In this document: positions 7,990 through 16,238 of the stretch, piece after piece
Layout of the letters: each line of letters opens with the position of its first letter
Numbering within the stretch: position 1 is the stretch's first letter
NCBI RefSeq assembly: GCF_001641695.1
Contig: NZ_LSEF01000042.1
Location: 44,049-108,048, forward strand
Origin: Bradyrhizobium neotropicale
GTDB taxonomy: Bacteria; Pseudomonadota; Alphaproteobacteria; Rhizobiales; Xanthobacteraceae
Length of the DNA: 64,000 nucleotides
Reading direction: 5' to 3'
Translations under genes and position numbers: made by a program
Notes under the pieces: generated by a model
Database searches by the model: none
Told to the model about the DNA's origin: nothing
The model's input: the letters and a program-made list of their open reading frames with translations, nothing else

Positions 7990-8007
7990 GAGTTCGCAGT
8001 TTTGTTC
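7990..8007 (-). repeat. Right arm of 18-bp inverted repeat bounding the accessory block
   Basis: GAGTTCGCAGTTTTGTTC, the exact reverse complement of 3901-3918, placed about 105 bp after the zinc-ribbon gene. No target-site duplication is seen outside the arms. The rest of 7885-8154 holds no gene that I can support. Confidence 0.85.
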
Positions 8008-8154
8008 CGAATGGCGCGCCAGCGGCTCGCAATCAGTCTGATGGCGCCCGTGTTTTGCCTTGACCCGGCAAACCGCGAAGAGCGTGAAGTCCCACCGGAG
8101 GGATCGAGCTCGCACGGCAATTGGTCGTTACTCGCCGCCGTATCGTTCATACGA

Positions 8155-9162
8155 TTACTGCGATTGTAGTCGCTTCAGGTCGGCAACGGCGGCACGAGAC
8201 TCCCGAAACGAGCTTGGGCATCCATCACGGGCAGCCGCAAGTTCTTTTTGGGCCGAGATTGAGTCCTTGGCCTTGAGCTGAACTATTCCACTGTAATAGT
8301 GCGCCTCGCAGATTTGATCTGCATTTTTGGCCACAGCCAAGGCTGCGGCGGGAGTGATCCGACCGACAAGCAGCTCTCCAATGGATTTGGGCCAATCCTT
8401 GAGTTGACCTTTGTCGAGCGCAGCGGACAGCACAATGTCAGCGTCGGCAGATCCTCCCTGAGTCCGGGCCACCGATCCCCAAATCAGAGTGTAGCCCTCC
8501 GGATCGGAGAATCCCGCCGCCCGGTCATAGCCCGAGGCAGCATCTTTGAAATTGCCTCTCAGATAGTAAGCATCTGCCCGGGCAGCGTAATAGTCCGCCG
8601 CGACGCGATTTGCCTCTGGACGATCTACGCCTTGGTCTTTGGTGAAGGCGGTGTTCTTGTCGGCACCGAGCTTGATGGCGTCGGAGAAATCCTGGATCGC
8701 TTCGTCCAGCCTGTTCTCGGACAAATAGATTTGTCCGCGACTGAACCGGCTTGCGGCACTGGAAGGATCGAGATTGATGGCTTCGGTCAACGACGCAATT
8801 GCGCGGGTAAGGTCGCCCTTCTTGAAAAAGGTAAGCCCCAGTTCGTGATGAGCGTAATTGTTCTTTGGGTTGAGTCTGACTGCGTCCGAGAGGTCGGCTT
8901 GGGCCGCATCGATATTACCAAGCGCATAGTTTCCAAAGCCACGTTTCAGCAAAGCCATGGATCGCGCACCGGGCGGCAATCCAGCGTCCTGCGAGAGATT
9001 GGTGCAGGCAGCGATCATCCGCGGTACGTCGGCGCTATCTTGACAGGTTCTTAAGTCTTGCGGATCGACCGCGGAGGCGCCCACCGTCGAGAGGACGACA
9101 GAGGCGGTTGTAAGGATCGCTTTGCAGCCGCGGCGTAAGCTTGGAGTTGAAGCTGCAAACAT
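8155..9162 (-). CDS. Exported tetratricopeptide-repeat protein
   Basis: A 335-residue protein with an N-terminal hydrophobic export signal (AILTTASVVLSTVGASA) and then at least three TPR units: RGFGNYALGNIDAAQADLSDAVRLNP-like, ELGLTFFKKGDLTRAIASL and RGQIYLSENRLDEAIQDF, followed by a YYAARADAYYLRGNFKDAA unit. Such repeats form protein-binding solenoids; four Cys residues in the mature part could form periplasmic disulfides. I chose ATG 9162 because gaggggac lies just upstream, rather than ATG 9183, which lacks a ribosome site. It stands alone with its 3' end toward the accessory block. The partner and pathway are unknown. Confidence 0.8.
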   Translation of the reverse strand: MFAASTPSLRRGCKAILTTASVVLSTVGASAVDPQDLRTCQDSADVPRMIAACTNLSQDAGLPPGARSMALLKRGFGNYALGNIDAAQADLSDAVRLNPKNNYAHHELGLTFFKKGDLTRAIASLTEAINLDPSSAASRFSRGQIYLSENRLDEAIQDFSDAIKLGADKNTAFTKDQGVDRPEANRVAADYYAARADAYYLRGNFKDAASGYDRAAGFSDPEGYTLIWGSVARTQGGSADADIVLSAALDKGQLKDWPKSIGELLVGRITPAAALAVAKNADQICEAHYYSGIVQLKAKDSISAQKELAAARDGCPSSFRESRAAVADLKRLQSQ

Positions 9163-9361
9163 TTTCGTCCCCTCGCGCGACATCTAGCCAATGATTACGA
9201 CAATGGTGATGTGTCCACCAAAAACTGGCCGATGGGCGACCTGGTCAACATGGCACAGGAGCAGCAAGTGCTTTCCATCAATAGCGAGCGCGACCTGCCC
9301 TGGCCACTACCTTATAGCGATTTCAAGACGTCTTTCTACCTGGCATTCGGCAGAGGTGAAA

Positions 9362-9600
9362 TTACGTTGACGGCGCAGTCAACTCAGGCTTGCGCCGGGA
9401 TGAAACGGCGGAAGTTTCCTTGCCTTCTGCGAACTCCTTATTTGCTGGCCAAAGGTGGCGCCTCGCTAGTGGGTAATCCACGATCTCAACGTCGGCACCT
9501 GCGTCGGTCCATCTGAACGCGATCTGCCATTGATCGTTGATACGGATCGAGTGCTTGCGTGCCAAACGCCCTTGAAAGCTTCAGGGACAGCGCATTGTTA
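9362..9600 (-). pseudogene. Relic of a HigB/RelE-type toxin gene
   Basis: On the minus strand the frame reads ARKHSIRINDQWQIAFRW and then VEIVDY, a near-exact match in memory to the C-terminal core of HigB-family RNase toxins. The expected preceding segment (PEAFKG) is visible just upstream but in another frame, so the gene is frameshifted. The N-terminal part is missing, and the expected stop after VEIVDYH is replaced by a read-through tail. No convincing higA antitoxin follows; a nearby peptide, LSLKLSRAFGT, is only faintly antitoxin-like. The rest of the 650-bp gap from 9163 to 9811 holds no supportable gene. Confidence 0.55.
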
Positions 9601-9811
9601 GCGGCGATGCGCTCCCCAATCTCCACCCGCAACCCATTACCGTGCACCGCCGCGCGACGGCCACTGTGCATGCCTGTCTGGCGTCATGCCGAGCGTTTGG
9701 CGATCGTGCTGCTGCGCTGTAAGCTCGTCCCCGAGACCAAGCGCCGTGTCACGTCGGCATGGCGGGCATCGCATGCGCCCTGATTTGCGTCCGTATTACG
9801 GAATTCGTCCC

Positions 9812-10726
9812 ATGACCGCATTGAGCCGCCCCGATCTCAGTGACATCCATCCCGGCGACTGGGTGGACCGGCGCTTACCACTGGCATGGCGCCCCTACGC
9901 AAGGCTTGCGCGCCTCGACCGGCCCGTCGGGATATGGCTCACGCTGTTTCCGTGCCTCGCCGCGCTGATCCAGGCCTCGCATGGATTTCCTGCGGTCTGG
10001 CAATTGATCGTCTTCTCGCTCGGTGCGCTTTTGATGAGGAGCGCGGGTTCGACTGTCAACGATATCGCGGATCGCAAGTTTGATGCGCATGTCGAGCGGA
10101 CGCGCTTTCGACCGCTCGCCAGCAGTCAGCTCGAACTCCATCAAGCCATCGCTTTCCTGATTGCCGAACTCGGGCTTGCGGCGTCACTCCTGATCTTCTT
10201 GAACTCCTACACGCGCCAGATGGCAATAGGCGTGCTGCCGCTCGTGTTCATCTATCCGCTCTGCAAGCGCTTCACCTACTGGCCGCAGGCCGTGCTGGGC
10301 GCGGCCTTCAATTGGGGAATGCTGATGGTTTGGGCCGAGGCGGCCGGTCACATCCCGCCCGGCGCCATCGTGATGTGGATCGGCGCCATCACATGGCAGA
10401 TCGGCTATGACACCGTCTACGCTTATGTCGACGTCAAGGACGACGTTCGTCTCGGCCTGAAGTCGACGGCGATCCTGTTCGGCGAGAAGGGACAAGCCTG
10501 TATCGGCCTGTTCTACGCCCTTACGGTCGCATCCTGGTCGCTGGGTGGCTGGCTGCTGGGCATGTCGTCGTCTTACGCCGTTGGAATGGTGGTGATCGCC
10601 GCACATCTTGGCTGGCAGGCCTGGCGCATCGACCTCGCGCGTCCGCAGTTGAGCTTCAGCCTGTTCTTGTCGAATGTTCTGACCGGCGCGCTCCTGACAA
10701 TCGCGGCGCTCATCGGGACCTGGTGA
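9812..10726 (+). CDS. ubiA: 4-hydroxybenzoate polyprenyltransferase UbiA
   Basis: A 304-residue integral membrane enzyme that attaches the polyprenyl tail to 4-hydroxybenzoate in ubiquinone synthesis. The first Asp-rich, Mg-diphosphate-binding motif is present as NDIADRKFDAHVERTRFRPL, and the second as YVDVKDDVRLGLKSTAILFG. About eight hydrophobic helices alternate with these loops. The ATG at 9812 gives MTALSRPD and the usual length; the frame is open further upstream, but that extension is shadow-like and crosses the higB relic flank. It stands alone, convergent with the GFA gene. Confidence 0.93.
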   Translation: MTALSRPDLSDIHPGDWVDRRLPLAWRPYARLARLDRPVGIWLTLFPCLAALIQASHGFPAVWQLIVFSLGALLMRSAGSTVNDIADRKFDAHVERTRFRPLASSQLELHQAIAFLIAELGLAASLLIFLNSYTRQMAIGVLPLVFIYPLCKRFTYWPQAVLGAAFNWGMLMVWAEAAGHIPPGAIVMWIGAITWQIGYDTVYAYVDVKDDVRLGLKSTAILFGEKGQACIGLFYALTVASWSLGGWLLGMSSSYAVGMVVIAAHLGWQAWRIDLARPQLSFSLFLSNVLTGALLTIAALIGTW

Positions 10727-10758
10727 GCGCTCGCGTCGCACGCGTGCCCGTCTGCGCC

Positions 10759-11154
10759 TCAGTCCTCCACCGGCAGTCCGTCCCCATGCACATACCATTG
10801 CGCGCGTGACGACCACTGTGCGTGCCGATCCGGCGTCGCGCCGAGCGGCTCGTCGAACGCGCCGGCATGAACGATTGCCTCGCGGCCGCTGCCGGTGAGG
10901 TGAGGCATGGGGCTGCCGCAGACCTTGCAGAACGCGGTGGCAAAGCTCCGCGCCGTCGGCAGGTCGTAGCGCGCGACCGAGGCCTCGCCACGCAGCCATC
11001 GCAGCGCCGCGGCCCGCACGATCACCTCGCATGAATGCGACGACCCCGATGCCTTCCGGCAGCGCGAGCAGTGGCAGTTCAGGAAGCGATCGAACGGGCC
11101 CTCGATCTCGAAGGCGACTTCGCCGCACAGGCAGCTTCCGCGGAATGCAGTCAC
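10759..11154 (-). CDS. GFA/CENP-V family zinc protein
   Basis: A 131-residue protein of the glutathione-dependent formaldehyde-activating (GFA) family. The zinc ligands are all in place: SCLCGEVAFEI at the N-terminus, NCHCSRCRKASGSSH, and FCKVCGSPMPH. Members bind two zinc ions; the founding member couples glutathione and formaldehyde, but most homologues are of unknown substrate, so no specific reaction is claimed. It starts at GTG 11154, one base after the TGA of a 45-residue small gene, with the Shine-Dalgarno (gggggag) inside that small gene, which implies coupled translation. Confidence 0.88.
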   Translation of the reverse strand: MTAFRGSCLCGEVAFEIEGPFDRFLNCHCSRCRKASGSSHSCEVIVRAAALRWLRGEASVARYDLPTARSFATAFCKVCGSPMPHLTGSGREAIVHAGAFDEPLGATPDRHAQWSSRAQWYVHGDGLPVED

Positions 11155-11155
11155 T

Positions 11156-11293
11156 TCACTCCCCCTCTGGCTCGGCCGGTCTCTCGGCAGCCTCTTCCGC
11201 CTGCACCTGCGGAGCGCCTGGCGCGCCGCGCAGACGGATCATCGTGTCGATCACGTCGATGTCGATCTTGAGCATGTCGAGATCGCGGGTCAT
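11156..11293 (-). CDS. Small 45-residue protein upstream of GFA gene
   Basis: A short frame starts at ATG 11293 (MTRDLDMLKIDIDVIDTMIR) and ends in TGA one base before the GFA GTG. An in-frame TGA lies eight codons upstream of the ATG, so the frame cannot be longer. A ggaagg lies 13 nt before the ATG. The N-terminal half reads as an amphipathic helix, the C-terminal half is an Ala/Glu/Pro-rich tail (EEAAERPAEPEGE). The placement suggests a leader gene that couples translation of the GFA protein. I do not recognise it. Confidence 0.5.
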   Translation of the reverse strand: MTRDLDMLKIDIDVIDTMIRLRGAPGAPQVQAEEAAERPAEPEGE

Positions 11294-11370
11294 CTCGCGC
11301 GCAGAGCCTTCCTGCGGTCAATTCTCAAGGGGGCACGTCGGACGTACGGTGGCATATTGCGATAGGGGCC

Positions 11371-11748
11371 TCACGCGAACTGCGCCAGTCCGTGTCCGAC
11401 GGACCAGTTCTCCTTGGGAGCATCGAGAACGTTCACGAACACGTCCTCGGAGCGGATGCCCGGCCTTTCGCCGAGCAGGTCCGCGATCCGCCGGTACAGC
11501 GCTTTCTTCTGCTCGGCGGTGCGGGTGTCGAACACGGTGATCTGGATCAGCACCGCGTCGTCGCTGCGCGTGACACCGTAGGCGTTGCCGCAGCGGAAGT
11601 TCGCTGGCTCGAGCTCGGTGATGGTCATGAACTCGTCGCCCTCGGGCACTTGGAGCGCTTCGCGCATGGCGCGGTAGAGGCTGTCGAGGATCGCCTGCCG
11701 GTAGGCCGCCGGTTTTCCGGCACGCAGCGAGATGTGAAGGAGAGGCAT
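11371..11748 (-). CDS. Tautomerase-family protein
   Basis: A 125-residue member of the 4-oxalocrotonate tautomerase-like superfamily, cytosolic enzymes that use an N-terminal proline as the catalytic base. The frame opened at ATG 11748 starts MPLLHISLRAG, placing Pro in position 2 as needed after Met removal. The ILIQITVF strand and the C-terminal EDVFVNVLDAPKENWSVGHG are typical of the larger (about 125-residue) group often annotated tautomerase_2. It is transcribed away from a TetR regulator, which probably controls it through the palindromes between them. Confidence 0.85.
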   Translation of the reverse strand: MPLLHISLRAGKPAAYRQAILDSLYRAMREALQVPEGDEFMTITELEPANFRCGNAYGVTRSDDAVLIQITVFDTRTAEQKKALYRRIADLLGERPGIRSEDVFVNVLDAPKENWSVGHGLAQFA

Positions 11749-11845
11749 CGGTGGATTCCTTTCCATGCCGGCCTGAACCGCCGCGGCGCTGGCCGAATGG
11801 CCGCCGAGCGTATTGACGAAACCGGTTATCGGGCCCAATTAGTTT

Positions 11846-11887
11846 TCGACACGCTGTCAAGAAACCACGTTGTTGACATCGCGTCAA
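11846..11887. promoter_or_regulatory. Two matching palindromes in the tautomerase/TetR intergenic region
   Basis: TCGAC-N5-GTCAA (11846-11860) and TTGAC-N5-GTCAA (11873-11887) share the same arms and the same 5-nt spacer, with centres 27 bp apart. They fit operator sites for the dimeric TetR regulator; TTGACA at 11873-11878 could also serve as a -35 box. Confidence 0.55.
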
Positions 11888-11938
11888 ATACTTTTGTGCG
11901 GCCCCGGCGAAGCGGGCGACATCGAGGAGAAGACAGAC

Positions 11939-12538
11939 TTGAGGCCGCGCGAGTTCAACCATGACGATGTCCTGCGCATCGCCTTCGATCAGTTCTGGCG
12001 CAAGGGAGTGCGGGGCACGTCGCTGTCGGACATCGCGCGCGATGCCGGCGTTCAGCGCGGCAGTCTCTACAATGCCTTCGGCAGCAAGGAAGCGCTGTTT
12101 CTCCTCGCTTACGAGCGCTACGCGGGCGACTATCTCGGCGCCGTGCAGACGGCGCTCGGTACCGGCACCTTGCGCAAGCGCCTCACGGCCTTCTTCGATC
12201 TGACCATCACGAACTTCCGTTCCGGGACGCCGCCTCGGGGATGTCCGACCACGCGCGGGCTGATGGAGCTTGGGTCAGCTCAAGGCGAGGGGCTGGACGA
12301 GGATGCGCGCCGGGCTTTTGCGGACCTGGTGACGCGCATCACCACCCTGGTTGAGGACGCGCTGTCGGCCGGCGCCAAAAGGGGTGAGTTCAGCGGTGCG
12401 TCCGGGGCCGCAGCATTGCACATCATCACGGTGACGCGCGGCCTTGCCGTGCTCGAACGCGCCTTCGGCGACGAGGCTCAGCTTCGCAAGATCGCCGCCC
12501 ACACCATCGATCTCGTGCTCGGTGCGACCAAGCGCTAG
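11939..12538 (+). CDS. TetR/AcrR-family transcriptional regulator
   Basis: A 199-residue regulator. The N-terminal helix-turn-helix is clear (VLRIAFDQFWRKGVRGTSLSDIA then GVQRGSLYNAFGSKEALF, about residues 10-52), followed by an all-helical ligand domain with one Cys (PPRGCPTTRGL). I placed the start at TTG 11939, eight bases after gaggaga, which gives the usual HTH offset. The frame is open back to 11870, but that would encode through the palindromes. It is divergent from the tautomerase gene. The ligand is unknown. Confidence 0.85.
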   Translation: MRPREFNHDDVLRIAFDQFWRKGVRGTSLSDIARDAGVQRGSLYNAFGSKEALFLLAYERYAGDYLGAVQTALGTGTLRKRLTAFFDLTITNFRSGTPPRGCPTTRGLMELGSAQGEGLDEDARRAFADLVTRITTLVEDALSAGAKRGEFSGASGAAALHIITVTRGLAVLERAFGDEAQLRKIAAHTIDLVLGATKR

Positions 12539-12655
12539 GCGGGCCGTGCCGACTCGCCTTGCGCGCAGAGGCGCGGCCGAACCCGAATGCTTAATTCTTT
12601 GCTAAGGCGTTCGGGATAAGTTGGCATATCAGCATTGCCAATTTTGCGAGCACCG

Positions 12656-14338
12656 ATGATTTTCTCCCGCATCAGTTTCAAGCTGGTTCTGATCGTTGCC
12701 ATCAGTCTCCTCGGCATGATCGCACTGGCGCCGATCGCGCTCTCGACGCTGCGCGCGCAGATGGTCGCCGACCGCCAGGCCAAGACACAGCAGATGGTCG
12801 ACGTCGGCTACGGCATCCTGGCGCATTACCAGAAGCTCGAAGGCGAGGGAAAGCTGACGCGCGAGCAGGCGCAAGCGGCGGCTCAGGCGGAGATCAAGAG
12901 CCTGCGCTACGACAAGGTCGAGTACTTCTGGATCAACGACATGACCCCCAAGATGGTCATGCATCCGATCAAGCCCGAGCTGGACGGCAAGGATCTCTCC
13001 GCGATGAAGGATCCCGCAGGCAATGCGCTGTTCGTGGGCTTCGTCGATGTCGTGAACAAGCAGGGCGCCGGCTTCTACGGCTATCTCTGGCCGAAGCCCG
13101 GCTTCGAGCAGCCCGTGCCGAAGATTTCCTACGTGAGGGGCTTTGCGCCCTGGGGCTGGATCATCGGTACCGGCATCTATCTCGATGACGTCGACGCCGT
13201 GTTCCGTCAGAACGCCGTGACATTCGGCCTCGTGTGCCTCGTGGTGCTGGTGCTCGTGCTCGGTGCGTCCTTCGTGATCGGCCGCAGCGTCACCCGGCCG
13301 CTCGCCGGGATCACGGCGCTGACCGAGCGCCTCGCTTCCGGCGACAGCGCATTCGAAGTGCCCTACACCAGCCGCCGCGATGAGGTCGGCGGGCTCGCCA
13401 AGGCGCTCGCGGTGTTCAAGGACAACGCCTCGGCGGTGCGCCAGATGCATGCCGAGCAGCAGGAGCTGAAGCACAAGGCCGACGACGAGAAGCGCAAGGC
13501 GATGGCCGATCTCGCCGGCAAGTTCGAGGCGAGCGTCCAGGCCGTCGTGCGCGAGGTCTTCAACGAGGCGCGCGAGATGCAGCAGGCCGCCCAGGGCATG
13601 TCGGAGACCGCCAACCGCGCCAGCGAGCGCGCCTCCTTCGTCGCGACCGCCTGCCAGCAGGCCTCGAGCAACGTGCAAACGGTGGCCTCCGCAGCCGGCC
13701 AGCTATCCTCTTCGATCGCCGAAATCAGCCAGCGCGTCGCACAGGCGGCCCAGGTCGCCGACCAGGCCGCTGCCGACGGCCAGCGCACCAACGACACCGT
13801 GCAGGGGCTTGCTTCCGCCGCGCACAAGATCGGCGAGGTCATCGACCTCATCAACCAGATCGCCTCCCAGACCAACCTGCTCGCGCTCAACGCCACGATC
13901 GAAGCGGCGCGCGCAGGCGAAGCCGGCAAGGGCTTTGCGGTGGTCGCAAGCGAGGTGAAGTCGCTGGCGAGCCAGACCGCCAAGGCCACCGACGAGATCG
14001 GCGCGCAGATCTCGGCGATCCAGGCCGAGACCCATCAGGTCGTCGGCAACATCGAGAGCATCCGCACGACTATCATGGAGGTCAACGAGATCTCCTCGTC
14101 GATCGCGGCCGCTGTCGAGGAGCAGGGCGCCGCCACGCAGGCGATCGCGCACAGCGTGCAGGAGGCGGCGTCCGGCACCAATCAGGTCTCGCAGAACATC
14201 TCCGGCGTCACCGACGCAACCTCGGAGACCGGCCATGCCGCCGGCCTCGTGCTGCAATCGAGCGGCCGGCTCACGCACAAGCTGCAGTCGCTGCAGGACG
14301 AAGTCAGCGCCTTCGTCGCCGGCGTGCGCGCGGCATAA
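12656..14338 (+). CDS. Methyl-accepting chemotaxis protein with a Cache sensor
   Basis: A 560-residue transmembrane chemoreceptor. A first helix (about 8-28) leads into a periplasmic single-Cache-type ligand domain with the typical segments YFWINDMTPKMVMHP and GFAPWGWIIGTGIYLDDV. A second helix (about 190-212), a HAMP domain (SVTRPLAGITALTERLASGD) and a long helical signalling domain follow. The highly conserved CheA/CheW-contact tip is intact (NLLALNATIEAARAGEAGKG). Small organic acids are the usual ligands of such Cache domains, but this is not decided here. I used ATG 12656 rather than the TTG 21 nt upstream. It is a single gene with a strong terminator hairpin behind it. Confidence 0.93.
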   Translation: MIFSRISFKLVLIVAISLLGMIALAPIALSTLRAQMVADRQAKTQQMVDVGYGILAHYQKLEGEGKLTREQAQAAAQAEIKSLRYDKVEYFWINDMTPKMVMHPIKPELDGKDLSAMKDPAGNALFVGFVDVVNKQGAGFYGYLWPKPGFEQPVPKISYVRGFAPWGWIIGTGIYLDDVDAVFRQNAVTFGLVCLVVLVLVLGASFVIGRSVTRPLAGITALTERLASGDSAFEVPYTSRRDEVGGLAKALAVFKDNASAVRQMHAEQQELKHKADDEKRKAMADLAGKFEASVQAVVREVFNEAREMQQAAQGMSETANRASERASFVATACQQASSNVQTVASAAGQLSSSIAEISQRVAQAAQVADQAAADGQRTNDTVQGLASAAHKIGEVIDLINQIASQTNLLALNATIEAARAGEAGKGFAVVASEVKSLASQTAKATDEIGAQISAIQAETHQVVGNIESIRTTIMEVNEISSSIAAAVEEQGAATQAIAHSVQEAASGTNQVSQNISGVTDATSETGHAAGLVLQSSGRLTHKLQSLQDEVSAFVAGVRAA

Positions 14339-14366
14339 CAGAGGCGCTTGCCGCAACTCGTTGCTT

Positions 14367-14410
14367 TTTCCGCGTCACGGCATCGGCCGTGATGCGGAAA
14401 CACTGTTTTT
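14367..14410 (+). terminator. Terminator hairpin after the chemoreceptor gene
   Basis: Arms 14367-14381 and 14386-14400 pair over 15 bases with one mismatch around a 4-nt loop (atcg). The right arm is followed by cactgttttt, and T-runs lie on both sides, so it may work in both directions. Confidence 0.7.
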
Positions 14411-14505
14411 CTTGACATCAAGTCTGCCGTGCTCGACCTGTAACGACGTCTATCGAGGGTGCGCGCGTGCCCTCGCGAAAAGAAAAACAGCACGGGAAAA
14501 ACGTC

Positions 14506-16227
14506 ATGAGCGCAGGTCTCAACGAGAAGGACTACCTCGCCACCTTGCGCGGCCTGTGGGACAAGGCCTGGCCGAAGGGCATGCCGCGCTCGCCGCACTA
14601 TCTGCACGGCGAAGTTCCCCTGACGGAATATCTGCGCGCCTGGGCGAAGCAGAGCCCCGAGCGTCCTGCGGTGATCTTCTATGGTCATGTCACGACCTAT
14701 GCGGACCTCGACCGGCAGAGCGACCGCTTTGCTGCCCTGTTGCAGGCGAGGGGCGTGCGCAAGGGCGACCGCGTCGCCGTCTTCCTGCCGAACTGCCCGC
14801 AGTTCCATATCGTCTTCTTCGGCATCCTGAAGCTCGGCGCAATCCATGTGCCCGTGAGCCCGCTGTCGCGTGCGTTCGAGCTGTCCTACGAATTGAACGA
14901 TACCCAGGCCGAAGTGATCGTGGCGCTCGACCAGCTCATGCCTGTCGTCGAGCAGGTGAGGAGCGAGGTGCGTCTGCGCGAGATCATCGTCACGAGCTTT
15001 GCCGATGTCGTGCCGGCGACGCCGTCGTTCCCCACACCGGACTCGATCCGCACGCCGCGCGTCGCGGTGCCCGGCGCCACTGATCTGCTACCTGCGCTTG
15101 CCGCGATGCCCGCGCCGACGCCGTTGCCACCGCCGAGCCTCGATGAGGTCGCGGCGCTCAACTACACCGGCGGCACGACGGGCATGCCCAAGGGCTGCGT
15201 CCACACCCATCGCGACATGGTCTATACGGCCGCCGCCAATTACGGCATCTCGGTCCTGTCGGACGAGAGCAGCGTGTTCCTGTCGTTCTTTCCCGAGTTC
15301 TGGATCGCCGGCGAGAATTTCGGTCTGATCTTCCCGCTGTTCTCCGGCGCGACGCTGGTTTTGCTGGCGCGCTGGGACGCCGTCGGCGCGATGGCGGCGA
15401 TCGACAAGTACAAGGTCACGATCACAGCGATGCCGGTCGACGGCGCGGTCGAGCTGATGGATCATCCGCGCTGGAGCGAGTTCGACCTGTCGTCGCTGAA
15501 GCAGGTGCGCGTCGTTTCCTTCGTCAAGAAGCTCAACGCCGATTATCGCAGGCGCTGGAAGGATCTCACGGGCACCATCCTGATGGAGGCGGCCTGGGGC
15601 ATGACGGAGACCCACACCTCCAACACCTTCACCGCCGGCTTCCAGGACCGCGATTTTGATCTCAACAACCAGCCGATCTTCGTCGGGCTGCCGGTCCCCG
15701 GTGCCGAGTTCAAGATCACAGATTTCGAGACCGGCGCGCTGTTGCCGCTCGGCGCGGAAGGCGAGATCCGCGTGCGCACGCCGTCGCTGCTCAAGAGCTA
15801 CTGGAACAAGCCGGAGGCGACCGCGGAGTCGCTGATCGATGGCTGGCTGCGCACCGGCGACATCGGCACCATCGACAGGGACGGCTTCCTCCACTTCCTT
15901 GGTCGCCGCAAGGAGATGCTGAAGGTCAAGGGCATGAGCGTGTTTCCGCCGGAGATCGAGGCACTGCTCGGACAGCATCCGAAGGTGCTGGGCTCCGGCG
16001 TGGTCGGGCGCGATGATCCCGACAAGGGGCAGGTGCCGGTGGCCTATATCCAGCTCAAGCCGGAGGCGGTCGGCACCATCTCCGCTGAGGACCTGCGTGC
16101 CTGGTGCGCCGAGCGCATGGCCGTCTACAAGATCCCGGAGGTCCGCATCATCGAAGCTTTGCCCCTGACGGCGACGGGCAAGGTGAAGAAGCAGGACCTC
16201 GATCCCAACTTGCCTGCTGCAGTCTGA
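14506..16227 (+). CDS. Acyl-CoA synthetase (AMP-forming)
   Basis: A 573-residue ANL-superfamily ligase that activates a carboxylic acid to its CoA thioester through an acyl-adenylate. The P-loop YTGGTTGMPKGCVHTH (about 219-234), the AWGMTET motif, the GWLRTGDIG hinge and the C-terminal catalytic Lys in TATGKVKKQDL are all intact. ATG 14506 follows gggaaa at a suitable distance; a GTG 39 nt upstream is less likely. The stop is 11 nt before a single-chain biotin-dependent carboxylase, so the pair is one operon. It probably feeds an acyl-CoA to that carboxylase. The acid is not evident from sequence. Confidence 0.92.
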   Translation: MSAGLNEKDYLATLRGLWDKAWPKGMPRSPHYLHGEVPLTEYLRAWAKQSPERPAVIFYGHVTTYADLDRQSDRFAALLQARGVRKGDRVAVFLPNCPQFHIVFFGILKLGAIHVPVSPLSRAFELSYELNDTQAEVIVALDQLMPVVEQVRSEVRLREIIVTSFADVVPATPSFPTPDSIRTPRVAVPGATDLLPALAAMPAPTPLPPPSLDEVAALNYTGGTTGMPKGCVHTHRDMVYTAAANYGISVLSDESSVFLSFFPEFWIAGENFGLIFPLFSGATLVLLARWDAVGAMAAIDKYKVTITAMPVDGAVELMDHPRWSEFDLSSLKQVRVVSFVKKLNADYRRRWKDLTGTILMEAAWGMTETHTSNTFTAGFQDRDFDLNNQPIFVGLPVPGAEFKITDFETGALLPLGAEGEIRVRTPSLLKSYWNKPEATAESLIDGWLRTGDIGTIDRDGFLHFLGRRKEMLKVKGMSVFPPEIEALLGQHPKVLGSGVVGRDDPDKGQVPVAYIQLKPEAVGTISAEDLRAWCAERMAVYKIPEVRIIEALPLTATGKVKKQDLDPNLPAAV

Positions 16228-16238
16228 GTGAGAGATCG

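Noticed and set aside
3896..8012. Target-site duplication outside the 18-bp inverted repeat
   Set aside because: The flanks (ggtca at the left, cgaat at the right) do not match, so a recent transposition cannot be claimed.
3883..8154. Direct repeat of the tRNA-Glu 3' end as a classical att site
   Set aside because: No second copy of the tRNA 3' segment was found by eye to the right; only the 18-bp inverted repeat and a short GCGCCATT match were seen, so integrase-type integration is not supported.
9211..9516. Plus-strand frame of 101 codons opposite the higB relic
   Set aside because: No ribosome site, no protein-like pattern, and the minus strand holds recognisable HigB peptides.
12621..12641. 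Possible sigma-54 promoter (tggc...ttgc) upstream of the chemoreceptor
   Set aside because: The distance from TGGC to TTGC is two bases longer than the -24/-12 consensus allows. It is better read as a palindrome, TTGGCA-N9-TGCCAA, of unknown meaning.
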